Positions 31,060-38,933 of a stretch of DNA of 64,000 nucleotides are shown in pieces. The notes beneath the pieces were generated by a model, which did no database searches, had not been told where the DNA came from, and saw only the letters and a list, made by a program, of their open reading frames with translations. Location of the stretch: assembly GCA_008534395.1 (NCBI GenBank), contig SHMQ01000001.1, forward strand, positions 62,001-126,000. The letters run 5' to 3'. The position numbers and the translations under genes are program-made. Every line of letters starts with the position of its first letter. The stretch's first letter is position 1. This DNA comes from Candidatus Acidulodesulfobacterium acidiphilum (lineage in GTDB: Bacteria; SZUA-79; Acidulodesulfobacterales; Acidulodesulfobacteraceae).

Positions 31060-31647
31060 TTAATTGACGTCTATATTAGATTTTCTGTTCCACATATAAT
31101 AAAAATTGCGCAGCGCAATTTTTATTTCGCTTTTGTTAGTAATATACGTAGCATTGTTGTCTTGATTTTCGGCATGCCCGCAATTTCCCTCGTAGCAGGA
31201 TGCTCCCTCCGCCGAAGGCGACCAGTTAGCCGAACCCTCCCTAAATACGACGCCGGGTATGATAAATATTTTTTCATGCATTATATTCCAAAACCCTCTG
31301 TCTCTTTTTGCTTTTATAAAAATATTTTTTACGTTTTTAAGCATATAAGTTCTGTCTGTTTTGTCTTTCATCTGTAAATCGTCCCTATAAATATAAATCT
31401 TAACCCCTCTATGCGCAAGATATATTAAATCTTTTGCAATTTTATAATCGGTGAAAGAAAACATTGCGATATATAATCTCTTGGAAATCAAAGATTTATT
31501 TAACCAATGTATGTCTATATTTTGAAGATTATATCTCGGAGAAAAATAAGTTACGGTCTTGGCGTTAGCCGATAAAGGCATTAAAAAACAGCTCAAAAAC
31601 ATAAAAATTAACGCTGTCCGTACAACTGATTTCATAAAAGACCTCAA
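31060..31647 (-). CDS. Exported phospholipase D-like protein
   Basis: 195 residues with a signal peptide (hydrophobic core at about 10-28). One HKD-type motif reads HEKIFIIP...GSANWS. In active nucleases of the Nuc type, the residue corresponding to Pro here is Asp (HxKxxxxD). The His, Lys and GSxNxS parts remain. A Cys pair in the insert (CYEGNCGH) is unusual. It is probably a periplasmic PLD-fold protein of reduced or altered activity. No operon partner. Confidence 0.65.
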   Translation of the reverse strand: MRSFMKSVVRTALIFMFLSCFLMPLSANAKTVTYFSPRYNLQNIDIHWLNKSLISKRLYIAMFSFTDYKIAKDLIYLAHRGVKIYIYRDDLQMKDKTDRTYMLKNVKNIFIKAKRDRGFWNIMHEKIFIIPGVVFREGSANWSPSAEGASCYEGNCGHAENQDNNATYITNKSEIKIALRNFYYMWNRKSNIDVN

Positions 31648-31750
31648 TCTTAATTAATATGACTACTTATAAATAAATTTATTAAAAATTTTTATTATTA
31701 TATTATAGACGAAATTCGTATGCAACAGATATAAGTATAGGTACTGCCGA

Positions 31751-32700
31751 CTAAATATTTATTTTTTCTATTTTTATTTCTTTTACGATATTATCGACAA
31801 TATCCATTGTAAACAGCTCGGTCCCCGGCATCTGCACTGTTGCCGTACCGCAAGCTATTCCAAGTTTTAGGGAATCTTCGGCACTGCCTCCGTTTGCGAT
31901 AACGCTCAAAATACCGGCAACCATAGAATCTCCTGCTCCTACTCTCGACACCACGGGAACTTCCGGAGACACACACACACACACCGTACATAACGCCTTC
32001 TTTTGAGGCTAATATCGCTCCTTTATGCCCTATAGATATGAATACGTATTCTATGCCGTAATTATGCAACTCTTTTGCCGCAGCGGCAATATCATTCGCA
32101 GAATCAAAATTTCTTTTGACTAACCTTTCAAGTTCATGTATATTCGGCTTTATTATATAAGGCTTAGATTTTACCGCGCTGTTCAATAAGGCGCCGTCTG
32201 CATCTACTAAGCATTTTATGCCAGCGTTTTTCAAACGCATACATAATATGCTGTATATGTCATGGGTTATATTTAAAGGAGGGGAGCCTGTAAGCACGGC
32301 AAAACCGTCTTTTGAATAAGCGTATATAGTTCTTTTTCCAGTTTATCGAGAACCGACGCGCTCATAGCGGGACCCATGCCGTTTATCTCATATTGCGAAA
32401 CAGGGTCGCTTTGCTGAATAACGCAATTTATCCTTGTCTCGCCTTCCTCCCATATAAAATGCGGGTCGTCTAACTCGTTTCTTAGAATATCGGCTATAAG
32501 AGTTCCTATTTTTCCGGCTAAAACACAGCAAGTCGTAGCCTTTGTTTTAAGTCTTTTAATGCCCTGCCCACATTTATTCCGTTTCCGCCCGGATCAAACC
32601 TTGTTTCAAACGAATGAATTTTTTCGTCGTCGACTAACTTTTGAATTTTATATGTAACGTCTAATGCGGGATTTAGAGATAATACGGCTATATTAGCCAA
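31751..32700 (-). pseudogene. PfkB-type sugar (phosphate) kinase, three frame disruptions
   Basis: The region reads as one PfkB/LacC-like kinase of about 318 codons once three frame breaks are closed. The N-terminus MANIAVLSLNPALDVTYKIQ and the GGNGINVGRAL block are in frame 1. A middle block (AGKIGTLIADILRNELDDPHF) is in a second frame. LTGSPPLNITHD onwards is in a third, and the catalytic VSRVGAGDSMVAG is in yet another reading. The breaks fall at an A4 run (32545-32548), an A4 run (32310-32313) and a (GT)8 repeat (31969-31984). The TTG start has a strong AGGAGG site. Real decay, phase variation at the GT repeat, or sequencing indels are all possible. Confidence 0.8.
31969..31984. repeat. 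(AC)8 dinucleotide repeat inside the pfkB-type gene
   Basis: Eight AC units (GT on the coding strand) just before the catalytic GAGDS region. With 8 units the frame is lost; 9 units would join the upstream and downstream frames. Confidence 0.85.
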
Positions 32701-32855
32701 TTAATTCCTCCTATATAAAAGATTCACCGACTTATTATACCAATAAATTTAAGAATAAAAAATATAATTTCAAAAATATATTGACATTCATATATATTTA
32801 TTTTAATATATAGTTATTGGCATATGCTAATAATAAAATTAAAAATGAAATAAAT

Positions 32856-33311
32856 ATGAGACCTTATAAGTGCCGAAGAATTGAGAAAGAGCCGGAAATA
32901 AAATTTTTTAAACCGAACGGAATTCCGGCAAAATTTTTGGAGAAAGTAGTTTTGACGGTCGATGAATTCGAAGCGGTAAGGCTAGCTGATTTAAACGGCC
33001 TGTATCAGGAAGAAGCGGCGGAGAAGATGAGCATATCAAGACAGACGTTCGGAAATATTATAGCTTCCGCTCGCCGAAAAATAGCGGATTGCTTAGTTAA
33101 TGCTAAAGCTCTTAAAATAGAAGGAGGTGAGATAGAAATGAAACGAAACTTTTTTTGTTCAAACTGCAACGGTACTTGGAATGAGCCGTTTGGAACCGGC
33201 AGGCCTGAAAAGTGTCCGAAATGCGGAGATAAAAACTTTCGCAGGGTTAACGATAGAAACGAAAAATGCGGACATGGAAGAAAGGGACGCCGTTGCGCAA
33301 ACGGAAATTAA
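32856..33311 (+). CDS. DUF134 family DNA-binding protein with zinc ribbon
   Basis: About 151 residues from the ATG at 32856. It starts MRPYKCRRIEKEPEIKFFKP, the UPF0251/DUF134 signature. A sigma-4-like helix-turn-helix follows at about 40-75 (EEAAEKMSISRQTFGNIIASARRKIADCL). The C-terminal part is a zinc ribbon (CSNCNGTWNEPF...CPKCG). Family members are usually next to NifX-domain proteins, as here. An upstream TTG at 32817 is less likely as a start. Probably a regulator linked to metal or iron-sulfur cofactor handling (inference). Confidence 0.85.
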   Translation: MRPYKCRRIEKEPEIKFFKPNGIPAKFLEKVVLTVDEFEAVRLADLNGLYQEEAAEKMSISRQTFGNIIASARRKIADCLVNAKALKIEGGEIEMKRNFFCSNCNGTWNEPFGTGRPEKCPKCGDKNFRRVNDRNEKCGHGRKGRRCANGN

Positions 33312-33366
33312 TAGATAATAAAAAATACTTTAATTTAATTTTTTAATTTTAACAAGGAGATAAACT

Positions 33367-33747
33367 ATGAGATTATGTATCCCGACGGTAAATTTTGAAG
33401 CCCAAAAAATAAGCAAACATTTTGGAAGCGCCCCTTATTTTTTTATATACGATACTGAAACGGAAACTTCCGAAGTTATTGCAAATTCAAATAAAAATCA
33501 CGAACACAATATGTGCAACCCTGTAGGCGCTTTAGCCGGCAAAAACGTAGATACGGTCGTTTGTTTCGGCATAGGGGAAGGAGCTATAAGAAATCTGGAA
33601 AGAAACGGCATTAAGGTTTATAAAACCGATAAAAGTTTAATTTCGGATATTCTTACGGACAGCAAGGAAAATAATTTTTCGACTTTTGAATTTGGACATA
33701 CCTGCTCTTCGCACGAACATCACCATAATGCAGGCTGTTCCCATTAA
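33367..33747 (+). CDS. NifX/NifB-domain protein
   Basis: 126 residues of the dinitrogenase iron-molybdenum cofactor biosynthesis fold (MTH1175-like): MRLCIPTVN, FGSAPYFFIYDTE and VGALAGKNVDTVVCFGIGEGA. A His/Cys-rich tail (SSHEHHHNAGCSH) suggests metal binding. It is 55 bases downstream of the DUF134 gene with an AAGGAGA ribosome site, so the two form an operon. No nif genes are present, so a role in nitrogenase is not implied. Confidence 0.85.
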   Translation: MRLCIPTVNFEAQKISKHFGSAPYFFIYDTETETSEVIANSNKNHEHNMCNPVGALAGKNVDTVVCFGIGEGAIRNLERNGIKVYKTDKSLISDILTDSKENNFSTFEFGHTCSSHEHHHNAGCSH

Positions 33748-33756
33748 AGCAAAATT

Positions 33757-33800
33757 TATTCCGTTATATACGTTTCACGTGAAACATATATAACGGAATA
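33757..33800. terminator. 44-base palindrome terminator with an embedded parS-like site
   Basis: Arms TATTCCGTTATATA and its complement flank CGTTTCACGTGAAACA (33771-33786), which differs from the parS consensus only in its first base. It lies between the convergent NifX-domain and alcohol dehydrogenase genes, so it can act both as a bidirectional terminator and as a ParB site. Confidence 0.75.
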
Positions 33801-33805
33801 TCTAA

Positions 33806-34834
33806 TTATGAAACTTTTAAAACTTTAGCGCCTTCAATTTTTTTATTTTTGACTTCGTATAAAGCGGTATTTGCTTCTTTTAAATCATAAATTTGAAATT
33901 CAGGTTTTATATTAAACCTTGCGGCAATTTCCAAGACTTCTTTAATATCTGCAAACGCAACGTTGGCAACCGATTTTATTTCCTTTTCCATCCATAAATC
34001 ACGCGCATAATCGATATTTAATATATAATCTTTGTCTGAATCTTCTTTTCTTATATTATTTATAACAAGTCGACCGCCTGGTTTTATATTTTTCATAATT
34101 TCTATTACCGACATCCAGACCGGAGTGGTATCTATAACCGCATGTAATTTTTCCGGCGGAATATCTTTAATATCTCCGCTCCAGTATGAGCCTAACCGTA
34201 AGGCAAGTTTTCTTTCGTTTCCGGATCTTGCAAAAACAAAAAATTTAGAATCCGGAAAAATGGCTTTGGCTATCTTAAGGACTAAATGATTGGAAGCTCC
34301 GAATCCGAGAAAACCTAAATTCATTCCGTTTTTAATTCCCGAAAGTTTTAAAGCCCTATACCCTACGGCGCCTGCGCATAAAAGCGGAGCAACCTCTTCA
34401 TCCGTAAAACTTTCCGGTATAATTGCGGCATAGTTCTCGTTTATCTTAGTATATTCCGCATAACCGCCGTTCACGTCTTTACCTGTAGCGACAAAATTGA
34501 CGCATAAGTTTTCAAACCCGCTTTTACAATATTCGCATTTTCCGCAAGCAGAATTAATCCAGCCTATCCCAACCCTGTCTCCTATCCTAAGTTTATTTAC
34601 TTCGCTGCCGGTCTCAATTACTCTGCCGACTATCTGATGTCCGGGAATAACAGGAAGATTAATAGGTTGTATTCTTCCTTCTATTTCGTCTAATTCGGTA
34701 TGGCAGACCGCGCAGGCATTAATCTTAACTAAAACTTCATTTTTATTAATTTTAGGAATTTCGGATTCCGCTGCAATTAGAGGCGTTTTATTTATTTTTA
34801 AATCCGATATTTTAGTTAACATCATCGATTTCAT
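33806..34834 (-). CDS. Zinc-dependent alcohol dehydrogenase
   Basis: 342 residues of the medium-chain family. Catalytic zinc ligands lie in ACAVCHTELDE and PGHQIVG. The structural zinc Cys are in CGKCEYCKSGFENLC. The nucleotide-binding fold starts at LGFLGFGASNH, which replaces the usual GxGxxG with GFGASN. The substrate is unknown; the closest type is the CalA/AdhP-like group. It lies 17 bases downstream of a 44-residue small ORF, with which it probably shares a transcript. Confidence 0.87.
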   Translation of the reverse strand: MKSMMLTKISDLKINKTPLIAAESEIPKINKNEVLVKINACAVCHTELDEIEGRIQPINLPVIPGHQIVGRVIETGSEVNKLRIGDRVGIGWINSACGKCEYCKSGFENLCVNFVATGKDVNGGYAEYTKINENYAAIIPESFTDEEVAPLLCAGAVGYRALKLSGIKNGMNLGFLGFGASNHLVLKIAKAIFPDSKFFVFARSGNERKLALRLGSYWSGDIKDIPPEKLHAVIDTTPVWMSVIEIMKNIKPGGRLVINNIRKEDSDKDYILNIDYARDLWMEKEIKSVANVAFADIKEVLEIAARFNIKPEFQIYDLKEANTALYEVKNKKIEGAKVLKVS

Positions 34835-34851
34835 AGTAGTATTTACCTCAT

Positions 34852-34986
34852 TTATCTATAAGCTTGAGTTAATCTTAAATCCATTACTTTTTTATCATCC
34901 TCTTTAATTTTTAAGACTAATTCATATTCTTTATCTTTAATATTAATTATTTTATAAAATTTTTTTGTGGCAGTAACGCTTTCCAT
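34852..34986 (-). CDS. Small protein of 44 residues
   Basis: Starts MESVTATKKFYKIINIKDKE and ends LRLTQAYR. A strong GGAGG site lies 7 bases before the ATG. It is Lys/Asp/Glu rich with alternating hydrophobic residues, suggesting a short beta-sheet domain. It is directly upstream of the alcohol dehydrogenase (17 bases) and downstream of an inverted repeat operator. I recognise no family. The ribosome site and position make it likely to be a real gene. Confidence 0.6.
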   Translation of the reverse strand: MESVTATKKFYKIINIKDKEYELVLKIKEDDKKVMDLRLTQAYR

Positions 34987-35006
34987 AACTCCTCCTTTTC
35001 GCATAT

Positions 35007-35045
35007 ATTATGTGATATTCTATATATAATTAAATATCACATAAT
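35007..35045. promoter_or_regulatory. Inverted repeat operator upstream of the adh operon
   Basis: Perfect 13-base arms (ATTATGTGATATT) separated by 13 bases, in the promoter region of the small ORF and adh. TGTGA/TCACA half-sites recall Crp/Fnr-type operators, but the spacing is too wide for one dimer. A TTGACA -35-like hexamer lies nearby on the minus strand (about 35055). Confidence 0.5.
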
Positions 35046-35141
35046 TTTAGTTTGTCAATTAACATACATAATTAATATGAGATATATGGAATTTGGACAT
35101 TTATTTTACTTTTTAATTTTACGTTTGACTTTAATATTTAG

Positions 35142-35474
35142 GTTCTAAAATTAGGTTATTTCGGGGCAAGCACCGGAGCCGCGGCGGCTCTAATCGCAGC
35201 TGCAAAAAGACCAAGCATTATTTATGCCGTCGTTTCAAGGGGCGGCCGTCCAGACCTTGCCATGGAGAGTTTACCTGAGGTTAAGGCGCCGACGCTGTTA
35301 ATAGTCGGAGGGAACGACTTTGAGATTATCGAATTAAATAGAACCGCTTATAAAAATATTCCGGCAAAAAAGAAACTTGAAATTATACCGGGAGCTACTC
35401 ATCTTTTTGAAGAACCGGGGGCGCTGGAAGAAGTTGCCCGCCTTAGCGCAGAATGGTTCTTAAAATACTTATAA
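35142..35474 (+). pseudogene. Remnant of an alpha/beta hydrolase (C-terminal part)
   Basis: An open frame of 110 codons begins right after a TAG at 35139 and reads LKLGYFGASTGAAAALIAAA, including the nucleophile elbow GASTG, then VSRGGRPDLA, APTLLIVGGND and PGATHLFEEPG. This is the C-terminal half of the dienelactone-hydrolase-like domain that is often fused to a phosphoribosyltransferase. The N-terminal part, any start codon before the elbow, and the partner domain are missing. An ATG at 35262 could give 70 residues, but without the catalytic Ser. GC content is higher than that of its neighbours. Confidence 0.75.
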
Positions 35475-35476
35475 TC

Positions 35477-36469
35477 TTAATATATAGGAATATAAATTTT
35501 TTTAATAATTTCGTCATATTCTTTTTTAATATCGCTGTAAACCGTAATGCCGCCGCCGCTTCTGTAAAAATATTCTCCCGCCGTTTTTTCTATAAATCTT
35601 ATCATAACAGAACTTTTAAAGGTTTCCCCGTCGTATATGCCGAATACTCCTGTATAGTAGCCCCTTTCTTCCGGTTCGGTTTCCTTTATAATTTCCAAAG
35701 TTTTTCTTTTAGGCGCCCCGCAAATGGAACCTGCAGGAAGCATGCCGCAAAGAATGTCCCCGAACCGCCTATTTAATTCAGGTTTAATTTTGCCTTCAAT
35801 CTCGGAGGTCATCTGCAATAATTCTCCAAAATTTGTTTTAACCGTTTCTATAAAACAAAACCTGTTGACTTTTACGTCTTTGCATACGATATTCAAATCG
35901 TTTCTTAAAAGGTCAACGACCGTTAAATGTTCTGCCCTTTCCTTTTTATCGTTTACAAGAATTTCTTTTGCGTTAGGAATACCGGCGTCTATCGTTCCTT
36001 TAATAGGATAAGTAAAAATCTTTCCGCCGGATATGTTGATAAAAGTTTCGGGGGAAAATAAAACAAATTCTTGAAACGCATTCTTAAAATACAGCTTATA
36101 TTTAGACCTGCTCTTATGAAATATTTCCTGCAAACCAAGATTAATCTTTACTGGGCTTTTAAAGGTTAAATTTACGAGATACGAATTGCCGGCCTTCTCA
36201 TGTTTAATAACATTATTGAAAGCTTTTTTATAAATTTCGAACGGGACCGGATTTTTTTTAATTCTGAATTCATTTTTATCAAATATATTATCTGCATATC
36301 CCGTATAATTGTCTGCGCCGTCTATAGAATATTTTATATCGTGGTCTTTCGTCTCCGCTAATTCCATAATAACGGGAAACTTCATCTCAAAATCTACGAT
36401 AAAAAGAAACTTGATTCCGTTTATCCCATAATAATTCATTTTTTCTATGAAATTAGAATCTAAAATCAT
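35477..36469 (-). CDS. pabB: Para-aminobenzoate synthase component I
   Basis: 330 residues of the chorismate-binding fold. TYPIKGTIDAG carries the Lys typical of PabB (PIKGT) rather than anthranilate synthase. CGMLPAGSICGAPKRKTLEIIKETE and GYYTGVFGIYDG are further signatures. It lacks part of the N-terminal domain of E. coli PabB (453 residues), as many short PabB proteins do. With the PabC-like gene 42 bases upstream it would make p-aminobenzoate for folate. Confidence 0.9.
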   Translation of the reverse strand: MILDSNFIEKMNYYGINGIKFLFIVDFEMKFPVIMELAETKDHDIKYSIDGADNYTGYADNIFDKNEFRIKKNPVPFEIYKKAFNNVIKHEKAGNSYLVNLTFKSPVKINLGLQEIFHKSRSKYKLYFKNAFQEFVLFSPETFINISGGKIFTYPIKGTIDAGIPNAKEILVNDKKERAEHLTVVDLLRNDLNIVCKDVKVNRFCFIETVKTNFGELLQMTSEIEGKIKPELNRRFGDILCGMLPAGSICGAPKRKTLEIIKETEPEERGYYTGVFGIYDGETFKSSVMIRFIEKTAGEYFYRSGGGITVYSDIKKEYDEIIKKIYIPIY

Positions 36470-36511
36470 ATCGCGTTAAGATTTGGCAAATCGTGTTTTA
36501 TAGCGAACAAA

Positions 36512-37135
36512 TTAAAATACTACGTTGCAAATATCGATAGTAATATCTTCCGGTTCGAGCATTGCGTTTATTAGGGATATTTTTTGAAAACGGCTTAGGT
36601 CGTAGGTAGAAACCTTTTTTTCTATTATCTCGCCATTTTCTAAAAGATGGCGCCTTTTCACTCCGTTTAAAAGGTAAGTATCCGGCGTAATCCATTTTTC
36701 TCCGTCAAACAAAATTATATTAGAAAAAGAGGTATCGGTTAACAGGCCGTTTTTTATAAAAAGAATGTCGGACAAAGCGTCAATTCCCGTTAAGAATGAA
36801 TTTATAAGCGTTCTGTCTTGATATTTGAACTCATAATTAAACGTCTTATACTCTGGAAGAAAAACCTTTGAATCTAAATCGACAACCTTTAATCCTTTGA
36901 TTGTTCTTTTAATATAAGGGGTAATTTCGATATTTTCGATACGGTTAGAATAAGTCAGCCGGCATTTATAAATGCCGGGTTTATATTTGCATGGTTCAGG
37001 CAAGAAAAAATTAAGGTCTATTTCGGGATTGAACCCGCAAAAATGATTTATGGTATTATTAATTCTTTTATTATGATAATCGATAAGTTTATAATGTCCG
37101 TCGATTAATTTAATCGTATCTATGAAACGAAGCAT
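36512..37135 (-). CDS. pabC: Aminodeoxychorismate lyase-like PLP enzyme
   Basis: 207 residues, class IV aminotransferase fold, shorter than the usual 270. The PLP lysine is in EYKTFNYEFKYQ. The later DILFIKNGLLTDTSFSNIILFDG and TYLLNGVKRRHLL blocks match the family. It lies directly upstream of pabB, so it probably completes p-aminobenzoate synthesis by releasing pyruvate from aminodeoxychorismate. Confidence 0.82.
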   Translation of the reverse strand: MLRFIDTIKLIDGHYKLIDYHNKRINNTINHFCGFNPEIDLNFFLPEPCKYKPGIYKCRLTYSNRIENIEITPYIKRTIKGLKVVDLDSKVFLPEYKTFNYEFKYQDRTLINSFLTGIDALSDILFIKNGLLTDTSFSNIILFDGEKWITPDTYLLNGVKRRHLLENGEIIEKKVSTYDLSRFQKISLINAMLEPEDITIDICNVVF

Positions 37136-37450
37136 AATTTAATATATTAATAAAATTTTACTGATACGGTTTCGAGTAAAAAATCCGGTAAAAAAACTAT
37201 TATACTATAAAAATTAATTTTTTACTTAGGCTTTCAGGCTGTTACCCGCCGCTTGAAAAAGCGTCAAATTATGATAGTATTAAAATTAAGAGAGAATATA
37301 TAATTTTAATAAAGAACTCAAAATTGGAAAATCAAAAAAATTATTTAAAATTTGTATAATGAGATCCATTTAATTTTCTTAATCAAAATTATAAGCGGTC
37401 TTTCTTGAAAAGCTTAATCTTACCTATTGCAAAAAGCAGGCATAAAATCT
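37136..37450. other. Intergenic region without recognised gene
   Basis: About 315 AT-rich bases between divergent pabC and yjbQ. The only local structure I see is a small hairpin CGCTT-GAAA-AAGCG near 37250. No promoter of good quality, RNA gene or ORF with a ribosome site was recognised. Confidence 0.4.
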
Positions 37451-37846
37451 ATGAAAATATATAATTTCTCGGTAAAAACCGCCAAAAGAAGCGAATTAAT
37501 AGACATTACGCAAACCGTTGAAAATTTTATAGTCAAATACGGCAAAGATGACGGACTTTGTTTGGTTTATTCGCCTCACACTACAACCGCAGTTATTATC
37601 AATGAAGCATATGACCCAGACGTCGCTTTCGATATAAATCGTTTTTTAGATAATTTGGCGCCTAAAAACAATAATTACCGTCACGCCGAAGGAAATTCCG
37701 ACGCCCATATAAAAGCGGCGATAATAGGCAATTCAAGGATATTGCCTTATTCCGGCAATAAGCTGAATCTCGGAAGATGGGAAGGAATTTTTCTTTGCGA
37801 ATTTGACGGACCAATACAGAGAAATATTAACATAATTTTAATTTAA
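37451..37846 (+). CDS. YjbQ/UPF0047 family protein
   Basis: About 131 residues from the ATG at 37451 (MKIYNFSVKTAKRSEL). Family features: GLCLVYSPHTTTAVIINE, then HAEGNSDAHIKAAIIG with conserved His residues, and LGRWEGIFLCEFDGP. Members have weak thiamine phosphate synthase activity; their true role is unclear. An in-frame TTG at 37427 is a less likely start. Single gene. Confidence 0.88.
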   Translation: MKIYNFSVKTAKRSELIDITQTVENFIVKYGKDDGLCLVYSPHTTTAVIINEAYDPDVAFDINRFLDNLAPKNNNYRHAEGNSDAHIKAAIIGNSRILPYSGNKLNLGRWEGIFLCEFDGPIQRNINIILI

Positions 37847-37871
37847 AAACAATAGACTTTTTATTACTTTA

Positions 37872-38303
37872 TTAATTACTGCTTGAAATCTTTAAATATT
37901 TTCTTATTTCATTTATAAAATTAGTAAAATCTGACAAATGATTTTTAAAAATACCGTAAACAATAGAATCGTCTATATCGTCATATGAATGTATAATTAA
38001 ATTTCTAAATTTAGCCATAGATTCATAAATTTTATAACTATTTTCCGATATTATTCCTTTAGCGGAAATGATTTCAAAACATTCTCCATAAGTCCCAGGC
38101 TCTTTGAGGTCTAATCCTGCAACTATATGTTTACAAACGTCGATCATTTGTTCAATACATAGTTCTATATTTCTTTCGATAAATCTTTTTACCATAACGT
38201 TATTTTTGAATTCGTTCAGCGAATTAATCTCAACGGATTTAATTTCATTCAAAAATTCTTTTATTTTTCTTAATTTCTTTTCTATCAAAACTTTATCTAT
38301 CAT
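37872..38303 (-). CDS. hepT: HepT-like toxin (type VII TA)
   Basis: 143 residues of the HEPN/DUF86 fold. The RNase motif R-x4-H is present as RNLIIHSY, with the Tyr that is AMPylated by MntA in studied systems. It lies 21 bases downstream of the nucleotidyltransferase gene, the typical MntA-HepT order. The toxin would cut RNA unless modified. Confidence 0.85.
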   Translation of the reverse strand: MIDKVLIEKKLRKIKEFLNEIKSVEINSLNEFKNNVMVKRFIERNIELCIEQMIDVCKHIVAGLDLKEPGTYGECFEIISAKGIISENSYKIYESMAKFRNLIIHSYDDIDDSIVYGIFKNHLSDFTNFINEIRKYLKISSSN

Positions 38304-38324
38304 AATTCATACGATAATTTAATT

Positions 38325-38717
38325 TTATTCATATTTTCCGAGTCCCGAAATATACTTATATTCCTCGTATTGCGACATTATGTTTTCCCTGAATTTTCGA
38401 AAAAGTATTTCGTCTTTTACGATAAGATTTATCTTATTTTTCATAACTTGATGTTTTAAAAGAGGAGAAGCGTTGTTAAGAATAACTAAATGTATGTCTG
38501 TTCCGGCAGATTTGGATAGTTTATCGATTTCGTACAGAATTTCGAATCCTGAAGGAGGATTTTTGTAAAAAATTGCAATATCAATATCGCTATCGTTTCT
38601 TTGTCTGTTTGCCGCTAAAGAGCCAAATATAAAAGCAAGCAATACATTGCCGTCATTATCCAATAAATTTCTTAATCGCGATATGCTATTAATATACGCT
38701 TCAGTTGTTTCAACCAT
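38325..38717 (-). CDS. mntA: MntA-like nucleotidyltransferase antitoxin
   Basis: 130 residues of the minimal nucleotidyltransferase fold. The GSx10DxD motif is intact (GSLAANRQRNDSDID), so it is probably an active AMP-transferase that neutralises the HepT protein encoded next to it. Confidence 0.85.
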   Translation of the reverse strand: MVETTEAYINSISRLRNLLDNDGNVLLAFIFGSLAANRQRNDSDIDIAIFYKNPPSGFEILYEIDKLSKSAGTDIHLVILNNASPLLKHQVMKNKINLIVKDEILFRKFRENIMSQYEEYKYISGLGKYE

Positions 38718-38933
38718 AATGTTTATTCAATATGAACCGATTAAATTAATATGTTTAAATTTAACCGAATTTTACTTTATTTAAATTTAATAATTATATC
38801 ACTAATTTATGAAAATAAGTACTAAATATAAAATATGTTTGTCTATTTAATATTAAACTCAATTATTATGTAATCTATAAATTATTATTGCAAAATTTTA
38901 CATAGTCAAATAATCTGCGGTTAATACTTTAGT

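Noticed and set aside
31969-31984. AC repeat as part of a CRISPR or satellite array
   Set aside because: It is a single dinucleotide tract inside a recognisable coding region; no spaced repeats were found anywhere in the window.
37136-37450. Possible small RNA gene in the pabC-yjbQ gap
   Set aside because: Only one 5-bp hairpin and no promoter-terminator pair were seen.
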